This document shows positions 22,208-31,832 of a DNA stretch of 64,000 nt, one piece after another (positions within the stretch are counted from its first letter, which is position 1; each line of letters opens with the position of its first letter). A program made the translations under genes and the position numbers. The notes under the pieces were generated by a model. It saw only the letters and a program-made list of their open reading frames with translations. It did not search any database and was not told where the DNA came from. Origin of the DNA: Portulaca oleracea (taxonomy: Eukaryota; Streptophyta; Magnoliopsida; Caryophyllales; Portulacaceae); contig CM055869.1 in the NCBI GenBank assembly GCA_029582165.1, positions 7,720,425 to 7,784,424 on the forward strand, read 5' to 3'.

Positions 22208-22430
22208 ATGGACCCATTATTAGAAAGTCTCAAGGACTCTCTTGCTCTCGCCCTTGTCCACATCTACCTTTTGGCCGGTCAACTCTCCTCCACAGTTGAC
22301 CATGACCGTCACCGGTCTTTTGTTACCATCGATTCGTCCATGCCACCCGCAATGATATACACCCCAACATTGGTGGTCAACTCTTTCTTTGACCACCATG
22401 GTGAGTGGAAGGTTAGTTATAAGACCTGAA
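22208..22430 (+). pseudogene. BAHD acyltransferase fragment D
   Basis: A short internal piece starts ATGGACCCATTATTAGAAAG (MDPLLESLKDSLALALVHIY) and continues through GQLSSTVDHDRHRSFVTID. An internal deletion then joins it to TPTLVVNSFFDHHGEW, and homology ends near 22415. Neither HXXXD nor the C-terminal half is present. Confidence 0.88.
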
Positions 22431-22813
22431 TCGAATGAACCCATCTATTAGACATATATATTGTAGCTACAAATTTTCGAGTCTAAAATAAATGAAGACA
22501 AGAAAAATGTCAAATTTAATTTTTCCTAGGAAAGTTTTCATGATAAGCCCATAAGAAGAATTGAATCACTATTTTTTGTTTTTTGTAAACTTAAGTAATT
22601 TTTATTGAATGATCGTCACCTATTATCTCCTCCAATTGCATGTGTTCCAACACCACTAGTTAATAGACAAACTCAAATTTTCAGCTTTTTGCTATTCTCC
22701 ACTCCCTTTATTGCTCCAAATATTGGGAGATTATGCACCATCATAATTATCAAGAAAAATAGGGCAAAGAAGCATATAACGTCAGTTCTACATGATATGG
22801 TAGGGTGAATAAT
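22431..22813. other. Intergenic DNA, left flank of Helitron 2
   Basis: No gene seen. TTCTACATGATATGGTAGGG (22778 onward) is repeated at 62951, which gives the empty site for the following Helitron. Confidence 0.6.
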
Positions 22814-24164
22814 TCATATACTTATAATGACAATCTATGTGGGACCCAATAAATGTTGCAACGAGAGCATTTCAAGGAGTCTCAACCAATCACAATTAAG
22901 AAAAAAAGGGACCCAATTTTTAATAAATTTTATTTTCAACCGGATTTTATTATAAATCTAAGCTGCTTGGGACTCTGACACCAGTTACAGCTGTTCCATA
23001 ACTGTTTTGAATTTAATTTTATTTTAGAATTAAAAAAACTATTACAAATCTCATACGGCTTTGAACTTTGATAACGTTTACAACTGTTCCATATATCAAC
23101 TAATCACTAAAAAATCCAATGCAATTGCGGCTAGGTCAATCATGTTCATTACTTTTTTCAAAACATATAAATACAATACTTTCACAAGAAAGAGAGAATC
23201 ACAATTGATCTTCACCGTATTCGTCTCAATTGATTATTGACATTCATTTTTCATACTCTCTTTAAGGTAAATTTCAAGTCATTATTATATAAATATTCAA
23301 ACCTATTGGGTTCTACATTGATTGCATTCATTGTAATTGACATATTCAAAAACTACTTTGAATTCTACAGATTCAATTGACATGACCATTCTTGATATAG
23401 TTAATTACTATTAACACTTCATACAGTCAAGTTATCGTCATTAAGGTAAGTCACATATACTTTTGTTTAATCGCATTCACTATACTCGCTTTCACCTTTG
23501 AGTATTTCATTTAATTTTTAATCTCCACTTTTTATTCTTCTTCGTTTATTTCATCACATTGTACCTTTATTTATTTCATTGCATTTAACCTTCCAAAGTA
23601 AATTAGATAGACATACTTACCTTCACAATTGAGAAATGATTCTCATGTAGCTCCAATTCGAAGCCAACAACAAAATGCTTGAACCATCAGCATAGAACCC
23701 ATAGGGTCCTCCCCCCAATCTGTAGCCCCCTTACCCACCACACCATTATTCACAAGTCCACTCCCCATATTAAAATATAATTACAAACGAAAATCATACA
23801 TCACAATCGTTACATCATTAAAATTACATACACAAACCAAACTGCCTAAACCTCTATCGCGTCCACCAACTTGATAGCCTCCAAAAACAGAAACCAATGT
23901 ATCCAAAGGCATGAAAATACCAGTAACAAATTGTTATCATATTAAAAAACAAGAAAAGCACATCTCTATCAAACTTAGATTGTTTTAGTTGCATATACGT
24001 ACAGGCAATAACATACAAGACTGAAAATTGAGTCAAAATATGTATAATGGTATATATATTGATAAGACCATCTAAGTCAATATGCTCATCTTAGAAAGTC
24101 TACTTTTAATCTCAAATAATAAGTCATTAGTTGCTTAAAAGCTTAAAAAGTATATAATCGCAAA

Positions 24165-25228
24165 TTAAAACAGATGGGTTTTTAGGGTTTAGGGATATTA
24201 ATAAAATTTTAGCTTTTATATAAGATGCCTATTTTAGTTACAATACTGAGATAAAGACGACTTAACACCAATAACAAAAACTGATCAATGCAAATAATCT
24301 TAAAAAGAAGTTAAATTGAACCAAAAACTGATTTAAAAAAAAAATACATTCTGAAATAAATCCCAAAAAGAAGATAAAGATAAAACTAATTTTAGGGTTT
24401 AGGGATATTGTATAGAATTCACAATTTCTAACAAGCAAATTTTGAATAAGTAAAAAACTGATTTTCTAATTAAAAGTTACAAACTATTTCTCATTAAACT
24501 TCTAACAAAATAATTAAAAAAACTGATTTTAAAACTAAAAACAGACCAAGTTTGCAACACATCAACGAACACAATTAATTACAAATCTTAACAATGACTT
24601 TTGATAAACAAAATATATATATGCAAAAACAAAGCCTTCAATTTTATGTCTAATATTTTTTCCTTAAAAAAAGATCCAATTCTGTGTACTTTATACACTT
24701 CCAAATCCTTAGCTTAAAACAATATAATCACAAATAAAGAATTTTTGTGGTTTAGGGATATTAATCAAATTTTAGCTTTTAGATAAGATGTCAAATGGGT
24801 TTTTAGGGTTTAGGGATATTAATAAAATTTTAGCTTTTATATAAGATGTTTATGTTAATTACAATACTGAGATAAAGACGACTTAACATCAATAACAAAA
24901 ACTGTCGACCAATGCAAATAATCTTAAAAAGAAGTTAAATTGAACCAAAAACTGATTTTAAAAAAATACATTCTGAAATAAATCTCAAAAAGAAGATAAA
25001 GATAAAACTGATTTTTAGGGTTTAGGGATATTGTATAGAGTTCACAATTTCTAGCAAGCAAATTTTGAATAAGTAAAAAATTGATTTTCTAATTAAAAGT
25101 TACAAACTATTTCTCATTAAACTTCTAACAAAATAATTAAAAAACTAATTTTAAAACTAAAAACAGACCAAGTTTGCAAACATCAACGAACACAATTAAT
25201 TACAAATCTTAACAATGATTTTTGATAC

Positions 25229-25302
<74 letters not shown>

Positions 25303-25425
25303 GAAACAAAGCCTTCAATTTTATGTCTAATATTTTTTCCTTAAAAAAAGATCCAATTGTGTGTACTTTATACACTTCTAAATCCTTAGCTTAAAAGTAT
25401 ATAATCACAAATTAAACCTGTGGGA
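24165..25425. repeat. ~620-bp direct duplication with telomere-like motifs
   Basis: The block with TTTTTAGGGTTTAGGGATATT, ATAAAGACGACTTAAC and AAAAACTGATTT recurs about 620 bp later with the same order of landmarks. TTTAGGGTTTAGGG or a close variant occurs about five times (near 24181, 24394, 24750, 24797, 25016). A (TA)n run at 25232-25299 interrupts the second copy. Confidence 0.85.
25232..25299. repeat. (TA)n microsatellite
   Basis: About 68 bp of uninterrupted TA in the second half of the Helitron 2 duplication. The matching site in the first copy has only a short ATATATATA. Confidence 0.95.
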
Positions 25426-26160
25426 TTTTTGTTGTTTAGGGATATTAATCATTCACCGTTTTCTATGAAGGTGCACAGATATTATTGCACAGTAACAAAC
25501 AAGATTTGGATGCCTATGCCGCACAGGTTATAGCACGAATTACATTTCTTATAAAATTTTAACATTGTTTCCTGATAATAATTACCTAATTTATTTACTA
25601 TTATTCCGTACAGTCTGAACCGGATCTAACCATGGCGGCTTATATAGATTTGCATCAGCAACAACACAACAAGCTATGGTGGTTCATCATATATCCTCCA
25701 AGTCCCAATGGGAGGGTCACGACTGATGTGTTGCGTAGTCCATTTCGGCTTATCGTCCTATGTTCTGAGGATTAGGATGAAGAACTTTTTCACATGCGCA
25801 ACACCTTCCGGTACAAAGGGTACACACCTTTCACACTTTCCCTTTCATATGTATAGTTTGTTTCATAAAATTTTACCACTACTTATACGATAATTTAAAA
25901 TCCCAGGTCGACGTAAGGAAGGAAGATGCATCATGCAACTCACCGTGATCGACGTTCATTCACATTTTAGGAAATTTTCTATTGCTGAATTACATGTTTT
26001 GTCGGAACAATTTATCATGATGTTTTTCATATAACAATTTCATCAATATTTCATTTGGTTTATTTGTATGGACAATTACTTATCAATGACTTTTATAAAA
26101 TTTCAAAAGTACCTAATTGAGTTCGCTCCGTAAATTGCACGGGTTGAAGCCTAGTAACTA

Positions 26161-26417
26161 CTCCCTCCGTTCCATATTAACTGTCGTCTTTGGAAATTGT
26201 GCAGTCAAATTTCAAAAATTTTGACCATAAATTTCATAATATATATAATGAGTTGCTATATAAAATTATCACCATTGGATTCCTAACGAAAAATACTACC
26301 ATAAAATTATAATATTACAATTGTTAATAACATATTATGTAGGGAATAATCAATCAAAGAATGACATTGGAGACCATGAAAGTCAAAATTATGACAATTA
26401 ATATGGAACAGAGGGAG
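26161..26417. mobile_element. Stowaway MITE
   Basis: Termini CTCCCTCCGTTCCATATTAA and the reverse complement of TTAATATGGAACAGAGGGAG are perfect Stowaway ends with TA on both sides (26159-26160 and 26418-26419). The paralogous site near 62980 has a single TA and no element. Confidence 0.92.
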
Positions 26418-26699
26418 TATTAGAAGAAGAGCTAAAGTATATATAAAGATCTCAAGATACTGTGATATAGTAGTAATAGAGCATGAGGAAGGAATAAAAA
26501 TGTCATTTTTATTGTACTAAACGAACGGATTAGATATTTTTGAGTTTGGATCGGGTTGAACTTGCTAATTTTCAATAGTTTAGGTTCAATTTATTTCAAG
26601 CTTGGATTCTCTTGTTAAGAACGTATGTAGAAATATCGAGCAAATTTAGATCATATTTTAAAGTTGACTCAAATCTAGTACATAACAGCAGCAAATTGA

Positions 26700-26919
26700 G
26701 GCCCTGTTCTATAATGCGGTTGGCAAACTGCGGTACCACACCTCACCGCAGTTTGCCACAAATCATTACTTTTCTCTCTCCTCACTTTTCTCTTTCTTCA
26801 CTTTTCTCCGCTACTTTTTACATTATCTCTCTTCACCTATCCCACATACCAATAACCTACCACAATTCCACCACACTCCACCACACCACACCGCAAAATA
26901 CACAGAAAAGAACATGACA
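26700..26919. mobile_element. Harbinger/Tourist-like MITE (family C)
   Basis: Starts GGCCCTGTTCTATAATGCGG and ends near AAAAGAACATGACA, with CCACACC-rich interior. The duplicated site near 63640-63660 reads CACACATTGAATCAAAATCC without it, so the insertion is confirmed by a related empty site; TGA appears to be duplicated. Confidence 0.8.
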
Positions 26920-27044
26920 TGAATCAGAATCCTTTTGAATGAGAAGTCTTAATCCCCCACATTTATTTGTGCAGGACCAAGAAAAATAAATCGTCTGCAC
27001 GTCCAAATTAAAGGCTACATCAGTACATCATCCCGAAGCTGGCC

Positions 27045-27185
27045 GTATTAATTGTGCGCATGATAATTATGCATATGAGCTTGTATGTATATGGTGAAAC
27101 CTATCTTATACCTACGTGACCTAATTTGATCCGCAAATATTACAATCAATGCAACATCTAATGGCTTTCCCCCTTCTATATATGA
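27045..27185 (+). promoter_or_regulatory. Orphan copy of the BAHD upstream region
   Basis: GAAGCTGGCC, GAGCTTGTATGTATATGG and ACGTGACCTAATTTGATCCG match the DNA upstream of the BAHD copy starting at 36657 (GAGCTTGTATGTATGG, ACGTGACTTAATTTGATCCG). They also match the promoter of the 3132 gene more loosely. No BAHD coding sequence follows; a MITE takes its place. Confidence 0.7.
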
Positions 27186-27194
27186 TGGAGTTAA

Positions 27195-27900
27195 AGGCCA
27201 TGTGCAGTGGTGAGTTTAAATTCGACTCACTGCTGACATGGTATGAGATGGGAATGAAATGAAATCGTGTGTGACATTTCAGTGGTGAGAATGAGACTCG
27301 TTTCGCGAGAATCTCGCCGTAAGTCTCGCGAGACGAGTTTGAAAACGAGTTTAACACACTAATATTTTAATCATTTTTTTCCTCTCTCCTTATCCACATC
27401 ATTTTTTTTTATCAATATAACCAAATTAATTATATTATAGTCATGTTCGACAAAATTAGTGTTTTAGATAGCTGATAGCAATTTATGTAGCGTATAGCGG
27501 TTTAAGCCGTGGATAGCGTTTTAAGTACCGGATAGTGGGTGAATGTTCAAATAAGAATTGTGTTCGGTAAATTTAACAGTTCAATTAACAGATTAATGTG
27601 AATTGACATAAAAGGGTATCAATAATTTCCAAAGATTAAATTTACAAAGGGTATTTTTGACCGAAAAATATGAAACGCTATTCCAAACGCTAAACGTTAA
27701 CTTTATTAGCGTTCACAAAACGCTCCTTAAAACGCTAAATGCTACTCAAAACGCTGGCTTACCGAACGCTAATATTTATGTAATTAGAGTTTTGACTTGG
27801 TCAAGACGCTAAATACTACCCCAAACGCTATTGTCGAACACAGCCTCTACTTATTTCTTTTAATTAATATGAGTCAAATGTATGAGCAATCAATAAAGAG
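27195..27900. mobile_element. MITE family A, second copy, split by another MITE
   Basis: Starts GGCCATGTGCAGTGGTGAG and shares the internal CTCGCGAGACGAGTTTGAAA palindrome with the 124-510 copy. Its right part (TTTTAATTAATATGAGTCAAA) resumes after 27845, so the element was interrupted by the 27440-27845 insertion. Confidence 0.7.
27440..27845. mobile_element. Harbinger-like MITE (family D) nested in MITE A
   Basis: Left end near GTCATGTTCGACAAAATTAG and right end TTGTCGAACACAGCC are inverted repeats. The interior has many AACGCTA and TAGCG motifs. A better preserved copy is at 63174-63584. Confidence 0.75.
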
Positions 27901-28328
27901 TACAGAGACAAGAATAATTAAGTATAAATGTTTGACCATAACTTATATTCTAATCCATAAAAACAAGGATAAAATAGTTAAATCGTTTTCGTTTAAATCA
28001 TCCTGGGCTAGCCAAGTACACAACTGAAGTAAAAAAGTACCAACTCTGAGTTGGCCACTGTCACGATTGAAGTACAAAAAAGATTCGCTCCACTCTTTAA
28101 TGTTTGTCATTTTTTTTAACCGTTTCCAATGTAAGATTTGGATTATTATTTTTTAATAACATATCTTCTATATTTATATATATAAAGAGGCTTATTTTTT
28201 GGAGGACCAAAAAAATGTTTGAGAGTCAAATTTATATTTTTGCCCTTAAAATATAAAGAGGCTTATTGTGGGGGAGGACCAAAAATGCTTATAATAAGTG
28301 GGTTAAGTACATATTAGGTTTATATTTA

Positions 28329-28555
28329 GGCACCGTTCTTTTGTGCGTTGTATTTGCGTTGCGTTGCGTTTGCGTTTCGATAAGTTGCGTTTGGGTTGCG
28401 TTAGGTTGCGTTAGGTTGCGGTAGGAAATAATAAAAAGGTGAATAGAGGTGAATAGTAGATTGTGATAAGTTGCGTTATCTTGCGTTTACCATGCGTTAG
28501 GTTTTATTGATTTTGCGTTGCGTTTGAGTGCGTTAACGCACAAAAGAACGGTGCC
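28329..28555. mobile_element. Harbinger/Tourist-like MITE with near-perfect termini
   Basis: GGCACCGTTCTTTTGTGCG and its exact reverse complement form the ends. TTA is present on both sides (28326-28328 and 28556-28558). The interior is full of GCGTT motifs. Confidence 0.92.
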
Positions 28556-28794
28556 TTAGATAAGGTAAATACGGGTCCGACATATTTCGGGTTCGTGTAA
28601 ATATGAGTTAGGTGTATTTCGGGTTCAAGTAAATATGAGTTTACGTGTCTTTCGGGTTCGGGTTAATACGGGTCATGTATATTTCGGAATCGGGTGAATA
28701 CGGGTTGAATATTATTTGACAATAGAAAACGTTAAAAGTCTTAACATATGAGAATTTTTAAAGCGTCATAATTTTTATGAGTATATGCAAACTA

Positions 28795-29045
28795 GGTACC
28801 GTTCTTTTATGCGGTAAGTATGCGGTGCGGTAATTTACGAAGCGGTGGAGTGTGGACTGCGGTGAGTTGTGGTGGATTATGGTAAGTTGTAGTTGAAATA
28901 ATAAAATGAGTGATGAAAGATTTTATAACTATTTGAAAATTTTTAATATTTATTAAAAAGGTAATTGGAAAGGTGTGGTGGATTATGGTGAGTTGCGGTG
29001 TGGTACGATACTGCACCGCATGGTACCGCAAAAAAGAATGGGACC
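28795..29045. mobile_element. Harbinger/Tourist-like MITE (family C)
   Basis: Ends GGTACCGTTCTTTTATGCGG and the reverse complement of CCGCAAAAAAGAATGGGACC. Interior GGTGTGGT and GTGGTGA motifs match the other family C copies in opposite orientation. Confidence 0.85.
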
Positions 29046-30214
29046 TAAATTAATGTGCATTATATTTGAAAAATGAACATAGTATTACATATAAAATTAT
29101 AAATACTTGTATTGCTATTTGTAATTTTTCATACTTATTGAAATCCAAGGTAAATTAAAATATGATTAATAAAATATATTTTATGTGCATTATTAAACCA
29201 AATATATATAATAAAGTTGTAACTTTTAACTCGTGCTACAGTAAATGAGGAGTCTAGTATCAAATAAAACTTTATGTCCAAATCAATCAATTCGGGAAAT
29301 GAGTTAAATACGTGTCGGTTGTATATCTAGATAAGGTAAATACGGGCCCGGTATATTTCGGGTACCGGTAAATATGAATTAGGTGTATTTTGGGTTCAAA
29401 TAAATATGAGTTAAGTGTATTATGGTTTCGGGTCAATACGGGTCATGTATATTTTCGGATCAAATTAATGCGGGTTTGATATAGTTTGACCATAGAAAAT
29501 GTTAAGAGTCTTAATTAACATACCATTTTTAAATCATTATAATTTTTACGAGTATATAAACTAAATTAATGTGCATTGTTTTTTAAAAAATGAATGTAGT
29601 ATTACATATAAAATTATAAATACTTATATCGTTGTTTGTAACTTTTCATACTTATCAAAATCTAAAGTCAACTAAAATGTGTTTAGTATAATATATTTTA
29701 TGTGCATTAGCACACCAAATATATATAAGAAAATTGTAATATATTAATTTAGTGGGTGGAAAAGGTAAGTCGTATAAGTCACATCATTTAAATATATGAA
29801 TTTTAAAATATATTGTTTATAATTTTTATTAAGGTATTGTGAGTAAGGAAAATCATATTAGTGATATTATTTATTAAAATATATGAATTTTTAAATAGAA
29901 ATCATGCAAAATAGATAAGAAAGAATTAATAATATGAAAAAAGGTGGAATAATGTAACTAAGAATGCGATAAATAGGATAAATTTATTACACATTAAAAA
30001 CAAGTAGGATCCTAACCTGTCCGTAGGACGGGCCACAAATCTAGTTTTCAAAAAAATTGTAAAAGTATCTTTTTTAACAAATATTTTTTTGGTATTTATC
30101 AAATGATATTAATCTTCTATAATAAATCATTGTATATAAAAAAATTAATTGTAAAAACTTAAAAAATTGACTGTATACTTTTCCATGTGATAAGTACGAG
30201 GAAATGAGGGTTGT

Positions 30215-30437
30215 AATAATTTTGACTTACGATCTTCAATGTCACTCTTAGATTGATAATTTCTTACCTAATATGTTATTAACAATTGTAATATTATACT
30301 TGTATGATATTATTTTTTATTATGAATGGTGATAATTTTATATAGCAACTCATTATATATATTTAGAAATTTATGGTCAAACTTTTTGATATTTGATTGT
30401 ATGATTTCCAAAGACGACAATTAATATGGAACGGAGA
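30215..30437. mobile_element. Decayed Stowaway-like relic
   Basis: The right end AAAGACGACAATTAATATGG with AACGGAG matches a Stowaway terminus, and the interior (ATTTATGGTCAAACTTTTTGA, antisense) resembles the 26161-26417 element. The left terminus is degraded. Confidence 0.6.
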
Positions 30438-30454
30438 AAAGTACAAAGAAAACT

Positions 30455-30870
30455 GTATATTTTATGGACAATGATACACATCTTGACTCAAGATAGTTAA
30501 TAAACATCTTGAATTGTCCACATTTTACATTTTTGTAACTTTTAATAATATTTTCTCTAATAATTCTATATATTTTTCAATTATAAGAGAATAATACTTG
30601 TTAGATATGTCAAAAAATATAAATAATAGCTTAATTTTATCAATAGTAGTAGAAAATGAACATTTTATGCATAATTTTATATTTATGAAAAAATATAAAT
30701 AAATAATTATGTTTATATTCTTTATAAATTATAATAGCCCTCAAAGTAATAAAACATATATACCTTTATAATAATTTAAATATCCTTATACTTAATTTTA
30801 TTGATGAAATGTAAGATGTATATTGACAATCTTACGGCAAGATATTTATCATTTATTTTATATACACACT
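30455..30870. mobile_element. AT-rich MITE-like element (family B), inverted copy
   Basis: Its interior is the reverse-complement counterpart of 640-1075 (for example ACATTTTTGTAACTTTTAAT and TTTATGCATAATTTTATATT). It is absent from the paralogous block at 6560-6600, where AAAACTGTATATTTCAT continues into the following unit. Confidence 0.55.
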
Positions 30871-30919
30871 ATGAACTGATCACCACCGTATTAGCAGTAC
30901 TGTTTCATTCCCATGTTAC

Positions 30920-31685
30920 TGTAAACACAAATTTCCGGGTCTAAATAAATAAACACAAGAAATTAGTGAACAAATATAATATATTAATTTCAAAGGATTT
31001 TGGGTACAATCTCTATGTATTTGTTACAAAATAAAATGTAACTCCTCCGATTCGATCTCCTTGAACAAACTTGAACGAGTCTTGAATTAGTATGGTTTTG
31101 GATGAATATGATCTTGGATGAATATAGTCTTGAATGAATATATTCTTGGATGAATGTGGTCTTGAATGAGTATGGTTTTGGATGAATATGATCTTGGATG
31201 AATATAGTCTTGAATGAATATATTCTTGGATGAATGTAGTCTTGAACGAGGGTCGTAGAGACTTGATCCCGATCAAGAGGAAGTGGTTCGATCTTTCACG
31301 AATGGACGGCACGAGCTTAAACTTTGTTGTGCTTCTTGTCTTCGAGAGAGAGAGTATGAGAGCTTTTGAGTCTTCCTTTGATGTCTTTTTCTGAACTCCT
31401 CTCCCCAAAATGAAGGAGGAGAGTCTCTACTTATAGAGAATCTGGGCCAACATTTTAGGCCCATTTAATTCCTTTTTTTTTAATGAAAGGAATAAAATTT
31501 ATATGCCATCCATGACATATGACATAATTTAATTGGCCAAAATATAATATCATTTAATTTATAATTAAATGACCTACCATGATTAATTTTGACACATGGC
31601 AGATTATAATTGGCCGGATCAAAATTATTTTAATTTCCACGTAGTGAGTATTGATTGGCCGATAAATTTTTTTTTGCCTTCTACG
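30920..31685 (-). mobile_element. Solo LTR in the promoter of BAHD gene 31833
   Basis: The 766-bp block starts TGTAAACACAAATTTCCGGG and ends GCCTTCTACG. GTTAC flanks both sides (30915-30919 and 31686-31690), a 5-bp target duplication. A minus-strand TATA box (CTCTATAAGTAGAG) near 31425-31440 suggests minus orientation. One terminal dinucleotide has drifted from the TG/CA rule. No internal domains remain, so it is a solo LTR about 150 bp upstream of the ATG. Confidence 0.72.
31080..31250. repeat. Minisatellite inside the solo LTR
   Basis: Units such as TTGGATGAATATGATC and TTGAATGAATATATTC, 15-18 bp long, form a higher-order ~80-bp block present twice. The Ser-Ser-Lys/Ile-Phe-Ile-Gln peptide read on the minus strand is only the translation of the repeat. 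Confidence 0.85.
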
Positions 31686-31832
31686 GTTACATAATTTCAT
31701 CAATAAATAATTAACACATCTGCTGTCTTTGCAACGAGATCGAATAAGCTCACATATATATCCAATCATCCAACAATCTACTATACATCTCGCTACGATC
31801 GACTAATACCTTAACTAGTACATAGATTGAAG

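Larger units (their letters stand above)
22814..26155 (+). mobile_element. Helitron 2 (non-autonomous)
   Basis: The segment starts TCATATAC and ends GTTGAAGCCTAGT, with the CTRRT 3' end of Helitrons. A weak hairpin (CCGT...ACGG) lies about 10 bp inside. The paralogous site near 62970-62990 reads GAATAATAACTATTAGAAG. Removing this segment and the adjacent Stowaway from the present copy gives exactly that sequence. No Rep/helicase coding is seen. A splice-like segment near 25600-25900 could be captured gene sequence but is not recognised. Confidence 0.65.
28164..30045 (+). mobile_element. Helitron 1 (non-autonomous)
   Basis: 5' end TCTTCTATATTTATATATAT then AAAGAGGC, typical of plant Helitrons. 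The 3' end is CTAGT at 30041-30045, preceded by a hairpin CCTGTCCGTAGGACGGG (stem CC-GTCC / GGAC-GG). It is inserted between A and T. The paralogous region near 6370-6400 runs through without it: AACAATATA is followed directly by TTTTTTAGAAAATTG. No Rep/helicase gene is seen. Two MITEs are nested inside. Confidence 0.85.

Noticed and set aside
31013..31408. 131-codon minus-strand frame with SSK-IFIQ repeats
   Set aside because: It translates a minisatellite inside a solo LTR.
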